The notes under the pieces: generated by a model
Seen by the model: only the letters and a program-made list of their open reading frames with translations
Told to the model about the DNA's origin: nothing
Database searches by the model: none
Position numbers and translations under genes: made by a program
Source of the DNA: Monilinia fructicola
Lineage: Eukaryota > Ascomycota > Leotiomycetes > Helotiales > Sclerotiniaceae
DNA length: 64,000 nucleotides
Reading direction: 5' to 3'
NCBI GenBank assembly: GCA_008692225.1
Contig: VICG01000001.1
Span: 794,501 to 858,500 of the forward strand
In this document: positions 12,402 through 22,568 of the stretch, piece by piece
Layout of the letters: each line of letters begins with the position of its first letter
How positions within the stretch are numbered: the first letter of the stretch is position 1

Positions 12402-12622
12402 TGGATATGTTTGAGCTCATCATTTGAGAGTTAAGTATGGACAGGTGGGAGCCTGGTGTAGAAACAGTCATGATACGAATGATGGGAAGTATTGTTATGA
12501 TCAAAAAACTAGACTACATCTAATGAATGCCATTCTATGTTCAACCTCCCTTCTCCACGAGTTCCCCTCCATTGTCCAGTGAAGTCCCACTGTGGGTACC
12601 ATCTCTGTACTGGTCAGTGTAT

Positions 12623-13331
12623 TTACTCCTTCTTGTGGTAGTTGACCTTCTCGTTCCAGCTATCAAATGTTGTCAGTAGTAATCCCATGTCATGTAAAGA
12701 AATGAACCCCATCCAACTCGACGTCACTTCCTCGCGGTAGGTCCATGGAAAACTCACAAAAGTGTCTGGGGTAATAGTCAGTCACGAATCTCGCAGTAAT
12801 ATGAATGGGAGCAAGCTTACCTTATCACCATCACCCCAGAAGAAGTTCTTAGTTCTCACGTTTTGATATGGGTATTCCGTTCTCTCCTCCAAAGGTTCCA
12901 AGTGATTCCAGTGATCCCAATGTTCATCCCACAAGATCTTAGCATTGACAGTTGCGATGATCAAGCATGGAATTGTACCGCTACCCCAATAATCAGCGTT
13001 TCGTTCTTCTCCACCATAAGAATCCCTCCAAGCATCCTGGATCCCCGCAGTCATCCATTGGGTAGGTGAGCATCTTACTAGATTGACAACTTCCTCCAGA
13101 GATCTGCGAGCTTGTTAGCATTCTCGCGTTTACTGCCCGCAGTTTCCAGAGAAAAATTCACATACCACTAGTAGAAGCAGCATGATCCTTAACAGCCTGT
13201 CGCTCCCGGTTGAAAGCGTTGTTCTCGGCGCCGGTAAAGGTGCTCTCGCTGCTTGCGAAGCGTCGTTGGAATGGGGTTCGGATGGATTGGAAGCGCTGAG
13301 CCGCAGCTCGGGTTGCTCTTGCGGAGAACAT
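12623..13331 (-). CDS. COX13: Cytochrome c oxidase subunit VIa
   Basis: Five exons on the minus strand: 13331-13166, 13103-13079, 12980-12821, 12765-12758 and 12659-12623, giving 131 residues. Exon 2 is 25 bp and exon 4 only 8 bp (ACACTTTT). Both are needed to keep the frame and the conserved sequences DLWRKLSIYGTIPCL and WGDGDKTLFWNEKVNYH. The N-terminus (MFSARATRAAAQRFQS) is a mitochondrial presequence. One membrane helix follows (IPCLIIATVNAKIL), then EHWDHWNHLEPLEERTEYPY of the family. It is a nuclear-encoded regulatory subunit of complex IV in the inner membrane. It is divergent from APN2. Confidence 0.92.
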
Positions 13332-13801
13332 GTTGCAGTTTGGTGTTTGCGATTTTGTGTAGGTTATAGTGGAAATATGCGCCGCGACGCTGTGGAATTA
13401 TCGTATGTTGCTGCCGATTTAGTGGTGGAGCTCGGAAACGAAGACTTGGTTGTTGAGGCCTGAGGCAAATAATTGATCATTGGACCGATAATCTCCCGAC
13501 CTGGTACCTAGCCTGTAGTAGCGTCACGTGGAAACGTGAGCGTGATCGTGAACCTCTTGCAGCAGCAGCGATTTCTTAATCCACAAAGGTATCTATCGAA
13601 TGAAGATGACGTGAAGTTAGGTATATGAGTCTTCTTATTGTGTTTTTTTGGCAGAGAAGTATTGTAGGCGCCTCAATTCGAAAGAGATGCATTTGCGAAG
13701 CGCCATCTCGAGAATCTCTACGTATACACTGAGTTACTTTTTCGCCTTCAGCATATTGACAAGGTAGAAAATTGAATAAAAACAAGGCAAAAACACAAAT
13801 T
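13332..13801. promoter_or_regulatory. Bidirectional promoter of COX13 and APN2
   Basis: The two start codons are 470 bp apart and point away from each other. Near 13523 there is a TCACGTGG E-box-like site followed by ACGTGAGCGTGATCGTGA, a cluster of GTGA/CGTG steps. A GGTACCTAGC element of the TACCTA type lies near 13503. Which gene each site serves cannot be told from sequence. Confidence 0.45.
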
Positions 13802-15988
13802 ATGGGTCAAGCCAATGATGGTAGTCATGGACTAAGGATTACAACTTGGAATGGTAAGTGCGTGTATTGACAAACGCGACTGAACATCATTAACACCCAA
13901 ACAGTTAATGGTATCAGGTCAGTAGCTTGCAGCTCTTCAAGATGTGAACTATACGATGAATCTTATGCCTGTGCTGTAAGCTGACGTTAAGCACTGAGCA
14001 GGAATCCATTTGGTTACCAACCATGGCGTGAGACGAGAACATTTTCTGTGAGTAGCCATTTGTGACATTGAGGAAATACAATCTAAACCATGCGCAAGGC
14101 GATGTTTGATATCCTTGAAACCGACATCTTGGTAATGCAAGAGACCAAGATCCAGAGGAAAGACCTTCGAGATGACATGGTCTTAGTACCAGGTTGGGAT
14201 GTTTACTTTAGTCTTCCAAAGTACAAGAAAGGTATGCCATTTTGAGTATTCTTGTGAATCAATGCTCATGCTATTATAAACAAAGGATATTCCGGCGTTG
14301 CCATATATACGAGGAATTCGGTGTGCGCCCCAATTCGTGCTGAGGAGGGTATCACCGGAGTGCTAAGTCCTCCAAACTCCACCACCAGCTTCCGTGACCT
14401 CCCCAAGAATCAGCAAATTGGAGGGTACCCAACAGGCGCTCAACTTCAAGATTACCACCTTGATGCTGCTACTCTGGACTCTGAAGGGAGATGTGTAATT
14501 CTTGAATTCCCTGCTTTTGTGCTCATTGGAGTATATTGCCCTGCGAACCGCGATGAAACCCGTGACGAATTTCGACTTGGCTTTTTGAACGCACTCGATA
14601 CACGCGTACGGAATCTCGTGGCACTTGGAAAAAGTGTTTTCTTAACTGGAGACCTTAATATTATCCGAGAGGAGATCGACACGGCCAATGCGGAGGAGCA
14701 TTTGAAGAAGCAGGGAATAACGCCAGAAGAATATATATCAACACCTGTACGCCGTCTATTCAATCATTTGCTGATTGGTGGAAAAGTGATTGGCGATAGA
14801 GATGAAGGGAGGGAGCCACAAATAATGTGGGATATATGTCGCGGCTTTCATCCTGCGCGGAAGGGGATGTTCACCTGCTGGGACCAGAAGATGAATGCCA
14901 GACCTGGGAACTTCGGCTCAAGGATTGACTACGTTCTTTGTAGCGAAGATAGACAAGATTGGTTTCAGGGGTCAAACATTCAAGAGGGGCTTATGGGCTC
15001 GGATCATTGTCCTGTTTTTGCTACCTTGAAGCCCAGAGTGAAATTAGATGGTGTCGAGGTTGATATTCGTGATGTTATGAGTAAGGACATGTTCAAGAAT
15101 GGTGTCAGAGTGCGGGAATGGTCAATGAAAGATTTGCTGCCCACATCTGCAAAACTAATCCCAGAATTCGACAGACGTCAGAGCATTCGCGATATGTTCA
15201 CCAGAAAACCAGCCACTTCAACGGCTGTGGCATTGACTTCGAGTGTATTGAAAACCGAAAATGGGCTGGAGGATTCGGCAGAAGAGGATACAACACGCAG
15301 TCTAGTTGAACAAGCCGATACCCCTGCATTATCCACTGCGAGAACACCATCCCCATCAAAATCTTCCATACCATCACCGTCGCCTAACCTGATCAAGAGG
15401 TCCGCTGGGGCACTGTCATCAACGTCACAACCATCGAAGCGTAGCAAAGTAGAAACCAATTTCAAAAAAGGATGTTCTGGTGGAAAGGGAGGCAAAGGAC
15501 AACCGGGGAAAGGACAAAGTAGTTTGATGGGGTTCTTCAAACCTAAGACACCACCAGCGACAGATTCCCTTCCATTATCTGCGAGTAATTCTGCTTTTGT
15601 AACGCCTGGAGCCTCAACAATATCGGCCGACCAGGACAGTCTTGCAGATTCTTATACAGGGAACAATTCACCAATCAATGCTGCAAAGGATACAAATAAC
15701 GATGATGAGGGTAAGGGCCCATTCGTATCAGCGCAGGACAAAGAAGTACATGACCCCATAGCAGCAAAGGAATCCTGGTCAAAGCTATTAACGAAACGGA
15801 TTGCCCCCAGATGTGAACATAATGAGCCATGTATCAGTCACATAACGAAGAAGCAAGGAATAAACTGTGGTAGATCCTTCTACATGTGTCCTCGACCTTT
15901 AGGGCCATCAGGCCAGCAAGAGAAGAATACGGAATGGCGCTGTGGGACGTTTATTTGGAGTAGTGAGTGGAGCGGGAAGGAAACTTGA
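13802..15988 (+). CDS. APN2: Class II AP endonuclease Apn2
   Basis: Five exons, 13802-13853, 13905-13917, 14002-14047, 14099-14231 and 14286-15988, encode 648 residues. Exon 2 is 13 bp. The protein cuts DNA at abasic sites in base-excision repair. The exonuclease III-type fold shows TTWNVNGIRNPFGYQPW at the start, QETKIQRKDL (metal-binding Glu), TGDLNII, and GSDHCPVFATL (catalytic Asp-His) near residue 320. A long disordered Ser/Pro linker follows. Residues 492-499 (QSSLMGFF) are a full PCNA-interaction box, and a GRF zinc finger starts at Cys591 (CEHNEPC, then C and C spaced to the end). APN2 is the classic left flank of the Pezizomycotina MAT locus. Confidence 0.95.
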
Positions 15989-16330
15989 AAATGGAGGTAG
16001 CGCAGCAAATAACAGGCAACAAGAAGTAGGAGACGTACACCCTATCTATCATGAAAACAGCATCAGTCAAAAAACATTCATATCGCGCACATAGATCTAT
16101 TTTCAAATCGCAAATGCATTTCTTCTCGGAGTAGTGAGTGGAAGTAGGAGAAGACCTAAGATTCTAGACAGTGCAGAAGATAAAGACTGTATACTCTATC
16201 TATCAATTGTATCAATTGTATCAATGGCATCAATCAAGATATATTCATGTACATATACACCAGCACACCTTACCACTCATGCGATCACAAAGAAGAAATA
16301 AGAAGTAAAAAGCACATACCCTACCTACCC
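15957..16330. repeat. Degenerate ~171-bp duplication at the APN2 3' end
   Basis: The 14 bases GGAGTAGTGAGTGG occur at 15957-15970, inside the last codons of APN2, and again at 16128-16141. Both are followed at similar spacing by C-CTATCTATCA and GCATCA-TCAA stretches, showing a diverged tandem duplication. Part of a third copy may follow near 16290. Confidence 0.55.
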
Positions 16331-16451
16331 ATCAATACCCTCAAGCAAAATGAAATCACCTCACAAGCCACGATCTACATCCCATGAGCCATCACATATC
16401 ATAATCACGCCATTATAATTTCAATCTCCCAGCCTCTCCTCGGTCTTCCCC

Positions 16452-16475
16452 CTCGGCTTTCAATCTAAAGCCGAG
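16452..16475. terminator. Perfect 9-bp inverted repeat at a stop codon
   Basis: CTCGGCTTT and AAAGCCGAG are exact reverse complements separated by six bases. The structure spans the stop codon of the minus-strand 52-residue ORF. It could be an RNA hairpin at the 3' end of that transcript; whether it has any function is inferred. Confidence 0.45.
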
Positions 16476-16618
16476 CCGCGTCGTCGCAGGTTTTTGAAAA
16501 TGTTTTCTTCCGCTTTCAAATTCACCCCGACAACCAATTCACCTTGGTGGCTACCACGACCAACCACCTGAATCTGAGAATCGGGACTAGGGCAAGCAAG
16601 AAAATTTTCACGCATCAT
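16460..16618 (-). CDS. Small unrecognised ORF (52 residues)
   Basis: On the minus strand ATG 16618 opens a 52-codon frame ending at TGA 16460-16462. It begins MMRENFLACPSPDSQIQVVG and ends with a basic KNLRRRGSALD. Composition is protein-like, and the sequence before the ATG is a pyrimidine/A-rich stretch resembling fungal 5' leaders. The frame is also open upstream of the ATG without a clear acceptor. I do not recognise the family. It lies between APN2 and the MAT genes and could be a real microprotein or the last exon of something longer. Confidence 0.35.
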   Translation of the reverse strand: MMRENFLACPSPDSQIQVVGRGSHQGELVVGVNLKAEENIFKNLRRRGSALD

Positions 16619-16904
16619 CGCACAATTCGATATTGGGAAAATTATATCAATGAAAAAAAAATTAATGATGATGGTGGGGTGAGCATGAAAATGAAGATGT
16701 TGGGATTTTGGTGATTATGATGAATATGGTGGAAAAAGGTACTTGAAGAAAAAATCATATTTGGAAGTCACATCGGAGGAAGTAGTCAGAGAGTATTATT
16801 GAGTGTGAACGTCTTTTCTTTCAAATATGTACTGCTTGACTGTAAAATCTATGATACAGTTCTTGTTCCATTCATCCATCCATTCACCAATCTCTATGTA
16901 TTCC

Positions 16905-17225
16905 CCAAGTGTTATCAGAAATACCATAAACTTTAAAGCCTATGTTAACCTGAGAAAAAGTCAAAGCAAGAAGAAATATGTACAAGTGATAACGAAAGCA
17001 ACGAACATACACCAAAGACCAGATTCCAGATTATCCAGTGCTACTGGCGAGCAGTAAAGAATGTATAGAGGTCCTGTTGTTGGACCCTTTGCCAAGCCTC
17101 AGCCCGGGTAAATCCCATAAACCTAGAAGCCTATATTAACACGAAGAAACTTCAAAGCAGGAAGGAGATATGTACGTGTTAAACTGATCAACGATGACCG
17201 TCAAAGACCCAAGTCCAAAGCTTTT
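16905..17225. repeat. Diverged duplication, two copies 191 bp apart
   Basis: The stretch starting AAATACCATAAACTTTAAAG at 16919 is matched at 17110 by AAATCCCATAAACCTAGAAG. Similarity continues for about 110 bp through GCCTAT-TTAAC, CAAAGCA-GAAG-A-ATATGTAC and CAAAGACC. The copies are clearly related but eroded. Confidence 0.65.
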
Positions 17226-17299
17226 CAGGCGCCATAAGATATAACAGGATACATGCCCCTTCGTAAAAGAGGATTTTCGAGCGAGAATTGAGTAATCTA

Positions 17300-17782
17300 T
17301 CAATACTCATCTTGAGCAGGATAGAAGGTGTATAGCTCTTCTCGCCGGATCGTTTGCCAAGATTTTGTTTGAGTGAAACTCGTGCCGATTGTCTCGTGAG
17401 CGTAGAATACCCTGGACTCCTCTGGTTGGAGACTCTGCTCATTAATGTTTGTGTGGTTAATGGTAGCATTGGTGCTAAATGTGCCAAGACCAAGATCACC
17501 AGAAGAAGTGTTTGTTGAGAGTTTGGAGGGGAAGGACGGCGGTGTTGAGGCTGAGAGCCAATTGCTCAGTCGTGACTATACAGTGTTCCCTCTGGTTAGC
17601 ATCATGATAGTCAATTGTTAACTATATATTGCAGTTACTCACCTGTCGGTATACATGAAGGGGTAATGATGTTAGAGGGATTTCAATCGATTGGCATTCT
17701 CGACTGTGTTGGTGAATAATATCTGGTACTTCTACGGAGTAAAAGTAAGTTCTGGCGGAACACGTGATGGCTCCTGGCACGT
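17300..17782 (-). pseudogene. 5'-truncated spliced gene fragment inside the MAT locus
   Basis: Two minus-strand exons, 17782-17643 and 17575-17300, are joined by a 67-bp intron with a GTGAGT donor, a GCTAAC branch and a TATAG acceptor, and end at TGA 17300-17302. They encode about 137 residues of normal composition (starts VPGAITCSARTYFYSVEV, ends RREELYTFYPAQDEY). An acceptor with a GCTAAAC branch precedes the first exon, so more exons are expected upstream. That space is only about 100 bp before the divergent MAT1-1-5 start and holds no convincing exon. The fragment therefore looks like the 3' end of a gene cut by the idiomorph border. An opposite-idiomorph (MAT1-2) gene remnant is the favoured reading. 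There is no HMG box in the part that remains. Confidence 0.6.
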
Positions 17783-17884
17783 CTATAAATTAACAAAGCA
17801 AAATAGTTTAGCGAGAAGTCGGATGAAGATAACTACAGTATCTACAACATCAAAATACACCATAACAACTGTCACATATTCAAT

Positions 17885-19188
17885 ATGAGGATAAAAACTG
17901 GCCACCAAATTCGACACGAAGCATTTATCAAAAGGAAACATTTATGGAACCTCAAATATACTCGTGCTCGCATCCCTTTGCACCCCCCCAGGACTTTGAA
18001 ATGTCATGATATCCATACGTTCGACCCATCAACTTTCTCTGATGCGACGCTTTTGGAACTCACTGCGGCATTAGAGAGAGACGGACTACTGACGGGTGTG
18101 CCACTGGGATCTCAGCCTGTATCTTCAACCTATAAACTTTTCAATCCGGGCATTGAAGCGAGTGAGTCTAAAATATCATCCAAAAATATGAAGCTTCCTA
18201 ACCTTGATAGCTACGAACTCTCCAGGAAAACCATGCGAGCCTGCTTTTCTGGAAGCCCTTGTGAGAGACTGTTGCGTTTTGATTTGGAAATTCCGCGGCC
18301 TTTACAGACACACAGATTTCAACTCAATGGACGACCCATTACCTCCAGAGTATGCCGAGATTTTTTATGATCTAAACGCTGTGTTTGACCAATGCCGACG
18401 ACTGAAGGAATCGCCTGAACTCTTCTCAACATTAGTACAAGAGCGTCAATTCATGAAAAATATGGGTCGTATAGCAGAAGTTGTAGACCATCTCCGAGAT
18501 ATCATAATTTGGAAAAACGAGAGTAAGCTTGCCAGGAATGCAATGCGAGAGAAGGAGAAAGAACTGTCCAAAGGTCTTCCATTATTGCACCCCGGACGGG
18601 CGGATGGAAAGCACCCCTGGTCTAGATGGCTGGAAAATTCTTCGCCCATGATGCCACGAGATTGGATTGGGATTCAGCAGAAAATACCACAGATCGGTGA
18701 TAACATAATTCGAAGAATCACGACCATGTATGAACTTTACGAAAGACAGTTTAGAATTGTAAGTGTATTGAATTATTTTGTATTTGCATTGAAAAAATAG
18801 AACGGCTAATGTATTTCTCACAGGAAGGTCTTATTGATCGTAAAGTGAATGTAAGTTTGATAATGCAGGGCTGCTCAGTAACCAAGAGTAGAACTAAAAC
18901 TTTCTCTAGGATACCTTAATCGACTTTCCTGCGCCTGGAGAGCCATTTGAGCATATGGCCTACTCACAATTCGCAACTATTGGATTCAACCCTGTGAATT
19001 ACAAAGTCGGCTATCGCTCGAAAACTGACAAGAATGGGATCATCAGAATCGAGGAGTTAACGAAGGCTGTTCAAGAAAGTTACGGAAAGCAGGAGAACCC
19101 CGTAATTGCAGGGAATGAAAATGCCCCGTATCATCGTATTATGATGGGCTTTGATATAGACACACTATATTATTTATATAGTACTTAA
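17885..19188 (+). CDS. MAT1-1-5: MAT1-1-5-like mating-type protein
   Basis: Four exons, 17885-18161, 18211-18758, 18824-18850 and 18910-19188, give 376 residues. Exon 3 is only 27 bp. Introns have GTGAGT or GTAAGT donors and clear AG acceptors. I see no named domain: the protein is mostly helical and charged, with a Lys/Arg-rich N-terminus and HMAYSQFATIGFNPVNY near the C-terminus. The assignment rests on position. In Botrytis and Sclerotinia the MAT1-1 idiomorph carries MAT1-1-1 and a lineage-specific MAT1-1-5, and this is the only intact gene between APN2 and the alpha-box gene, in the same direction as both. Its molecular role is not known to me. Confidence 0.68.
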
Positions 19189-19555
19189 TTAAATGAAAAT
19201 AAACTCCAAGGCTGTTCTCGATCCCTCTAAAATAAAACTTTCACCTTTGCATGTATTGTAATTATCACGTGATATAATACCGGCGGTTGCTATGTGAAAG
19301 AAATGAGATTCTTTGTTGCTTCAATATTCACTTGAAGAAGCCCAAATTAATTTTCTTGAAACAAATTTGCTAGCCGAATCCTGCCACACAAACGCCATTT
19401 AAGAAAACTCCCACGACAATTCTCCAAGAACTTTTTTTACAACTGTACAACAATTTTTCGACAACCTTCTCAGTAACATTTCAGCGACTTTTTATTTACA
19501 TTTTCTCTCGAATACTACTCATATCCAATTGAGAACCATCATAAATCAATTCATC

Positions 19556-20727
19556 ATGCCTCCCACCTTCAAGACCACCATGGCGCACACCAGGAAGCGA
19601 CAGCAGAGACAGTTGACAGATACTGAGTACCGTGTATCGAAACCAGCAGCTAAGTGCAGGAGACTCAACGAAACTATCAACCAACCTGTCTTCAATAACG
19701 CTCCATACATATCCAGAACCGCAGATGGGGCACAATATATTCAGCTGACTGGGAGACAAAAAGCATGGCGAGAGGCTCCTCGACGTTCTGTCAATTCATA
19801 CATATTGTTTCGGAGTAAGTTTTTTTTCTCAATCCACAAATATCTGCAATATACTAATCCCTGCTCAGCCTTTTACATGATTTTGACTGTGCTTGGAGAT
19901 ATTCCGCAAAAGTACAAGTCTGCTATCCTCAGTGTCTTGTGGGGACGCGATCCCTTTCAAGCCAAATGGGCCATTCTTGCTCGTGCTTACACTCTCATGA
20001 GAGATGCTGGTGTCAAGAGAACTGTCGCAGAATTCCTCTTGGTTGCGTGTCCTCAGATTGGTATCATCTCTGTCAGCAGCTACCTTACCGACCTCAACTG
20101 GACATTTGAAACCAATGAAGAGGGAACCGTCTGTCTTCGTCAAATTTCTCCACCAGACATGGCCTCATTCACATCACACATTGCCAGAACTATCTTGACA
20201 GATTTGGATATCATCACCTTCTGTGGCGCACAAGGCTACTTGCCAGTCGCAACCGCTGCAAGCATTGTTCAAGGCTGGAACCGTGTGCATCCTCATGCCA
20301 GTATGGCTCTTCAAGGAACTCTCCCTGTCACTCAACACATTGCCTCCACCCAAAATGCATATGGTGCTTGGGAGGTTCCTAAGGACATCATTGTCGCTCC
20401 GCCGCCTAAGCCAGCGTTTGACCAGCCTCTGGCATATACTCCACCAGCACCAGCACCTGGCGCACCTGCACCACCAGCTGGCGCACTTCCTCCACCACCC
20501 CCCTGGTCTACTGGTATGATGGCTGGTTACTGGAGTCATGATAATGGCTCTGTCGACCTCGATCCTATCAGCCAATGGGATTTTGACCATTTCAATCCTG
20601 CCTCCATTGTCGATGCGCCCGGCACTTATGTTACTGGCGATGCATCTTCATCTTCAACAAGTAAGTTGACCACATCAACCATTCGAATTTAGCATACTAA
20701 CTGACTGTCTTAGACCCTACCGAATAG
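19556..20727 (+). CDS. MAT1-1-1: Mating-type alpha-box transcription factor MAT1-1-1
   Basis: Three exons, 19556-19814, 19869-20660 and 20714-20727, encode 354 residues. The alpha-1 box begins near residue 74 (APRRSVNSYILFR) and continues after the intron with FYMILTVLGDIPQKYKSAIL, then LWGRDPFQAKWAILARAYTLMRD. This is the diagnostic MATalpha HMG-like DNA-binding domain that sets MAT1-1 identity and controls pheromone and sexual-development genes. The intron inside the box sits at the position conserved in the family, and it is 54 bp without a stop. A Pro/Ala-rich linker follows (about residues 265-310). The last coding exon is 14 bp, after a textbook GTAAGT...TACTAAC...TAG intron. An ATG at 19580 is an alternative start. 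Confidence 0.93.
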
Positions 20728-22568
20728 TCCGCTACGTATTCCAACATGTTGGACCTCTAGAACCTCTCGTGGTACTAAGTCCTTATATCGTCTCCACGAT
20801 CATCACTCTCCAGCACGGCAACAAATAGGAGTTGGATGGGTGTTTATAATCGCGCACTATGTCTTTAGATGGCACACTTGGTACATTCTTGACTTGGTCT
20901 TCTCCGTTCTCGTTCTCAGTACATAGTTCTCAATACAGTTTGTTAATAATTTGGAAGGATTCATACTCATAGGGTCGATCTGCTAAGCATAAAGCTTGCT
21001 GGTCTTTGTTTATATTTGCAAGGGGTTCTGGACCGTTAAACTGCTTCTCCCTTCTTCAAAGAATCGCTCGAAGCCATGAAAATATATCATGATAGAATAC
21101 AATACTTCATCCATAAGACTGCTTCTGTTACTGCTTCACCAGTAATCTCTCCTCCTGTGAAACATGTTTTCTGCTATGTATTATAAAGCATTGATCATTG
21201 GTGATGCAGATACAGTTTCTTTCATTTTTTTTTAAACCATATCCAAGCATAAGTGTCGTAAAAATAAGCATGTGGAGACACCGGCGCCAATTACTAACCC
21301 AGCATAACACTAATGCAGATCATTCCTCGCGGGTGTAACCTTATGCTTACCATTTATGGATCTTGGTGCGTGTGTGCGTCCGAAAGGCGGATTGGTGGGG
21401 AGATAGTGATGACAAGGGTCCCTGAAATACGGAGGTACGAGTACGAGATTTGAGATGAACGTCAACCACAAGTAAAGTAACCGTTAAACTCAATTCTTTT
21501 TGTGGTCAAGGTAGAAAGACATAGATGTTTAATCATTTGACGGTGTCTAAATACTATGAATGGATTCCCGACGTTCAAGATTGCCACATTTCAATTCCAC
21601 GGTTGTGTGAATAGCAGCGCGGTATTTTGTACGGACGACAACTACACAAAAATGAACCGTTGGACTTGATTCTTTTTGCAGTAGACGTATAAAGTGATTG
21701 GTAATAGAGCTTCTAACGGTGGCAAGATAGCATTAATGAGTTGTTGGCGTATGATATATCGAGACTTGAATTTCATGGTGCTGCAAGCTCGAGATTTTGG
21801 ATGAACTCCATTTACAGGAAAACGAACCGATAAACGTATTTTTTCTGATTGTTAGTGCAAAAAGCGACAAATACTAAATCATTTGACGATATCAGAATGA
21901 CATCTATAAGTTGTTGACGTCGACTATCATGAGATTTAAGAGTTCATGCTGCTGTAAGATTTATGGTGTCGTGGGATGTGTGACAATTCCCAGGGAGCCA
22001 GGCATTGGGGGTATGACGTGAAAATTCAGCATATATTTCAGCAACCCTACTTTCTATGCTTTAAATCCCAATGGAATCTTTAATGCAGCTCAGATAATAA
22101 AGACGTGCCATTCAGATGAGCTCAATTGAAAGTGGAATGATGATAGTTTTGGAATTTGGGAAGCGTTTCATGAAACTATGCATTTACTGTTGGTCCTTGG
22201 GATCAGATCAGGGGTATTTCGAGTTGAGATTGTAGAAATGATGATGTCTGACAAGCAACACAGATAGACATATCGTAAACCAATTGGTTCCTGATACCCC
22301 TCAGCAAACTGCAATCATCAAGATAGACGAGCGAAAAAAGTGATGTAGGAAACTCGGAGTCTTCATTTTTTTCTCGGTATCGGAATTATTTCTAGAGAAA
22401 GCCTGCCCTATGAGTGTCATCATCCCCAGTGAGACAATTGCCACCAAACCCGGATATCAACAAGATTATTACAAGGATCACCAAATAGTCCTTCGCGTCT
22501 TCACATCCAAGAGTATATCCTCAACCGGGCTACAAGAAATCATGGTCCATCCATGCATGCTATAGCAC
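20728..22568. other. MAT1-1-1 to SLA2 spacer
   Basis: This spacer of about 1.8 kb has no supportable gene. It contains three degenerate copies of a ~173-bp repeat (see 21430-21985). I found no HMG-box sequence on either strand. It probably includes the right border of the MAT1-1 idiomorph, but the exact border needs a MAT1-2 strain for comparison. Confidence 0.6.
21430..21985. repeat. Three degenerate ~173-bp tandem repeats
   Basis: A block of the form AACCG-T-AAC--ATTCTTTTT starts at about 21479, 21655 and 21825 (spacing 176 and 170 bp). Other shared segments keep register: GAGATTT-GGATGAAC before it, TAAATCATTTGACG-T in copies 1 and 3, and GAGTTGTTGGCG or AAGTTGTTGACG plus CATG-TGCTG-AAG in copies 2 and 3. 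The copies are strongly diverged. Confidence 0.65.

Noticed and set aside
12782..13054. Minus-strand frame continuing COX13 exon 3 upstream and downstream
   Set aside because: Its ends are unspliced intron sequence; using the splice sites restores the full conserved COX13 protein.
17188..17499. 103-codon minus-strand frame
   Set aside because: It overlaps the much better-supported spliced fragment 17300-17782 in another frame and is a shadow of it.
20693..22568. HMG-box MAT1-2-1 gene or fragment on the SLA2 side
   Set aside because: Looked for HMG-type motifs on both strands and saw none; only degenerate repeats are present.
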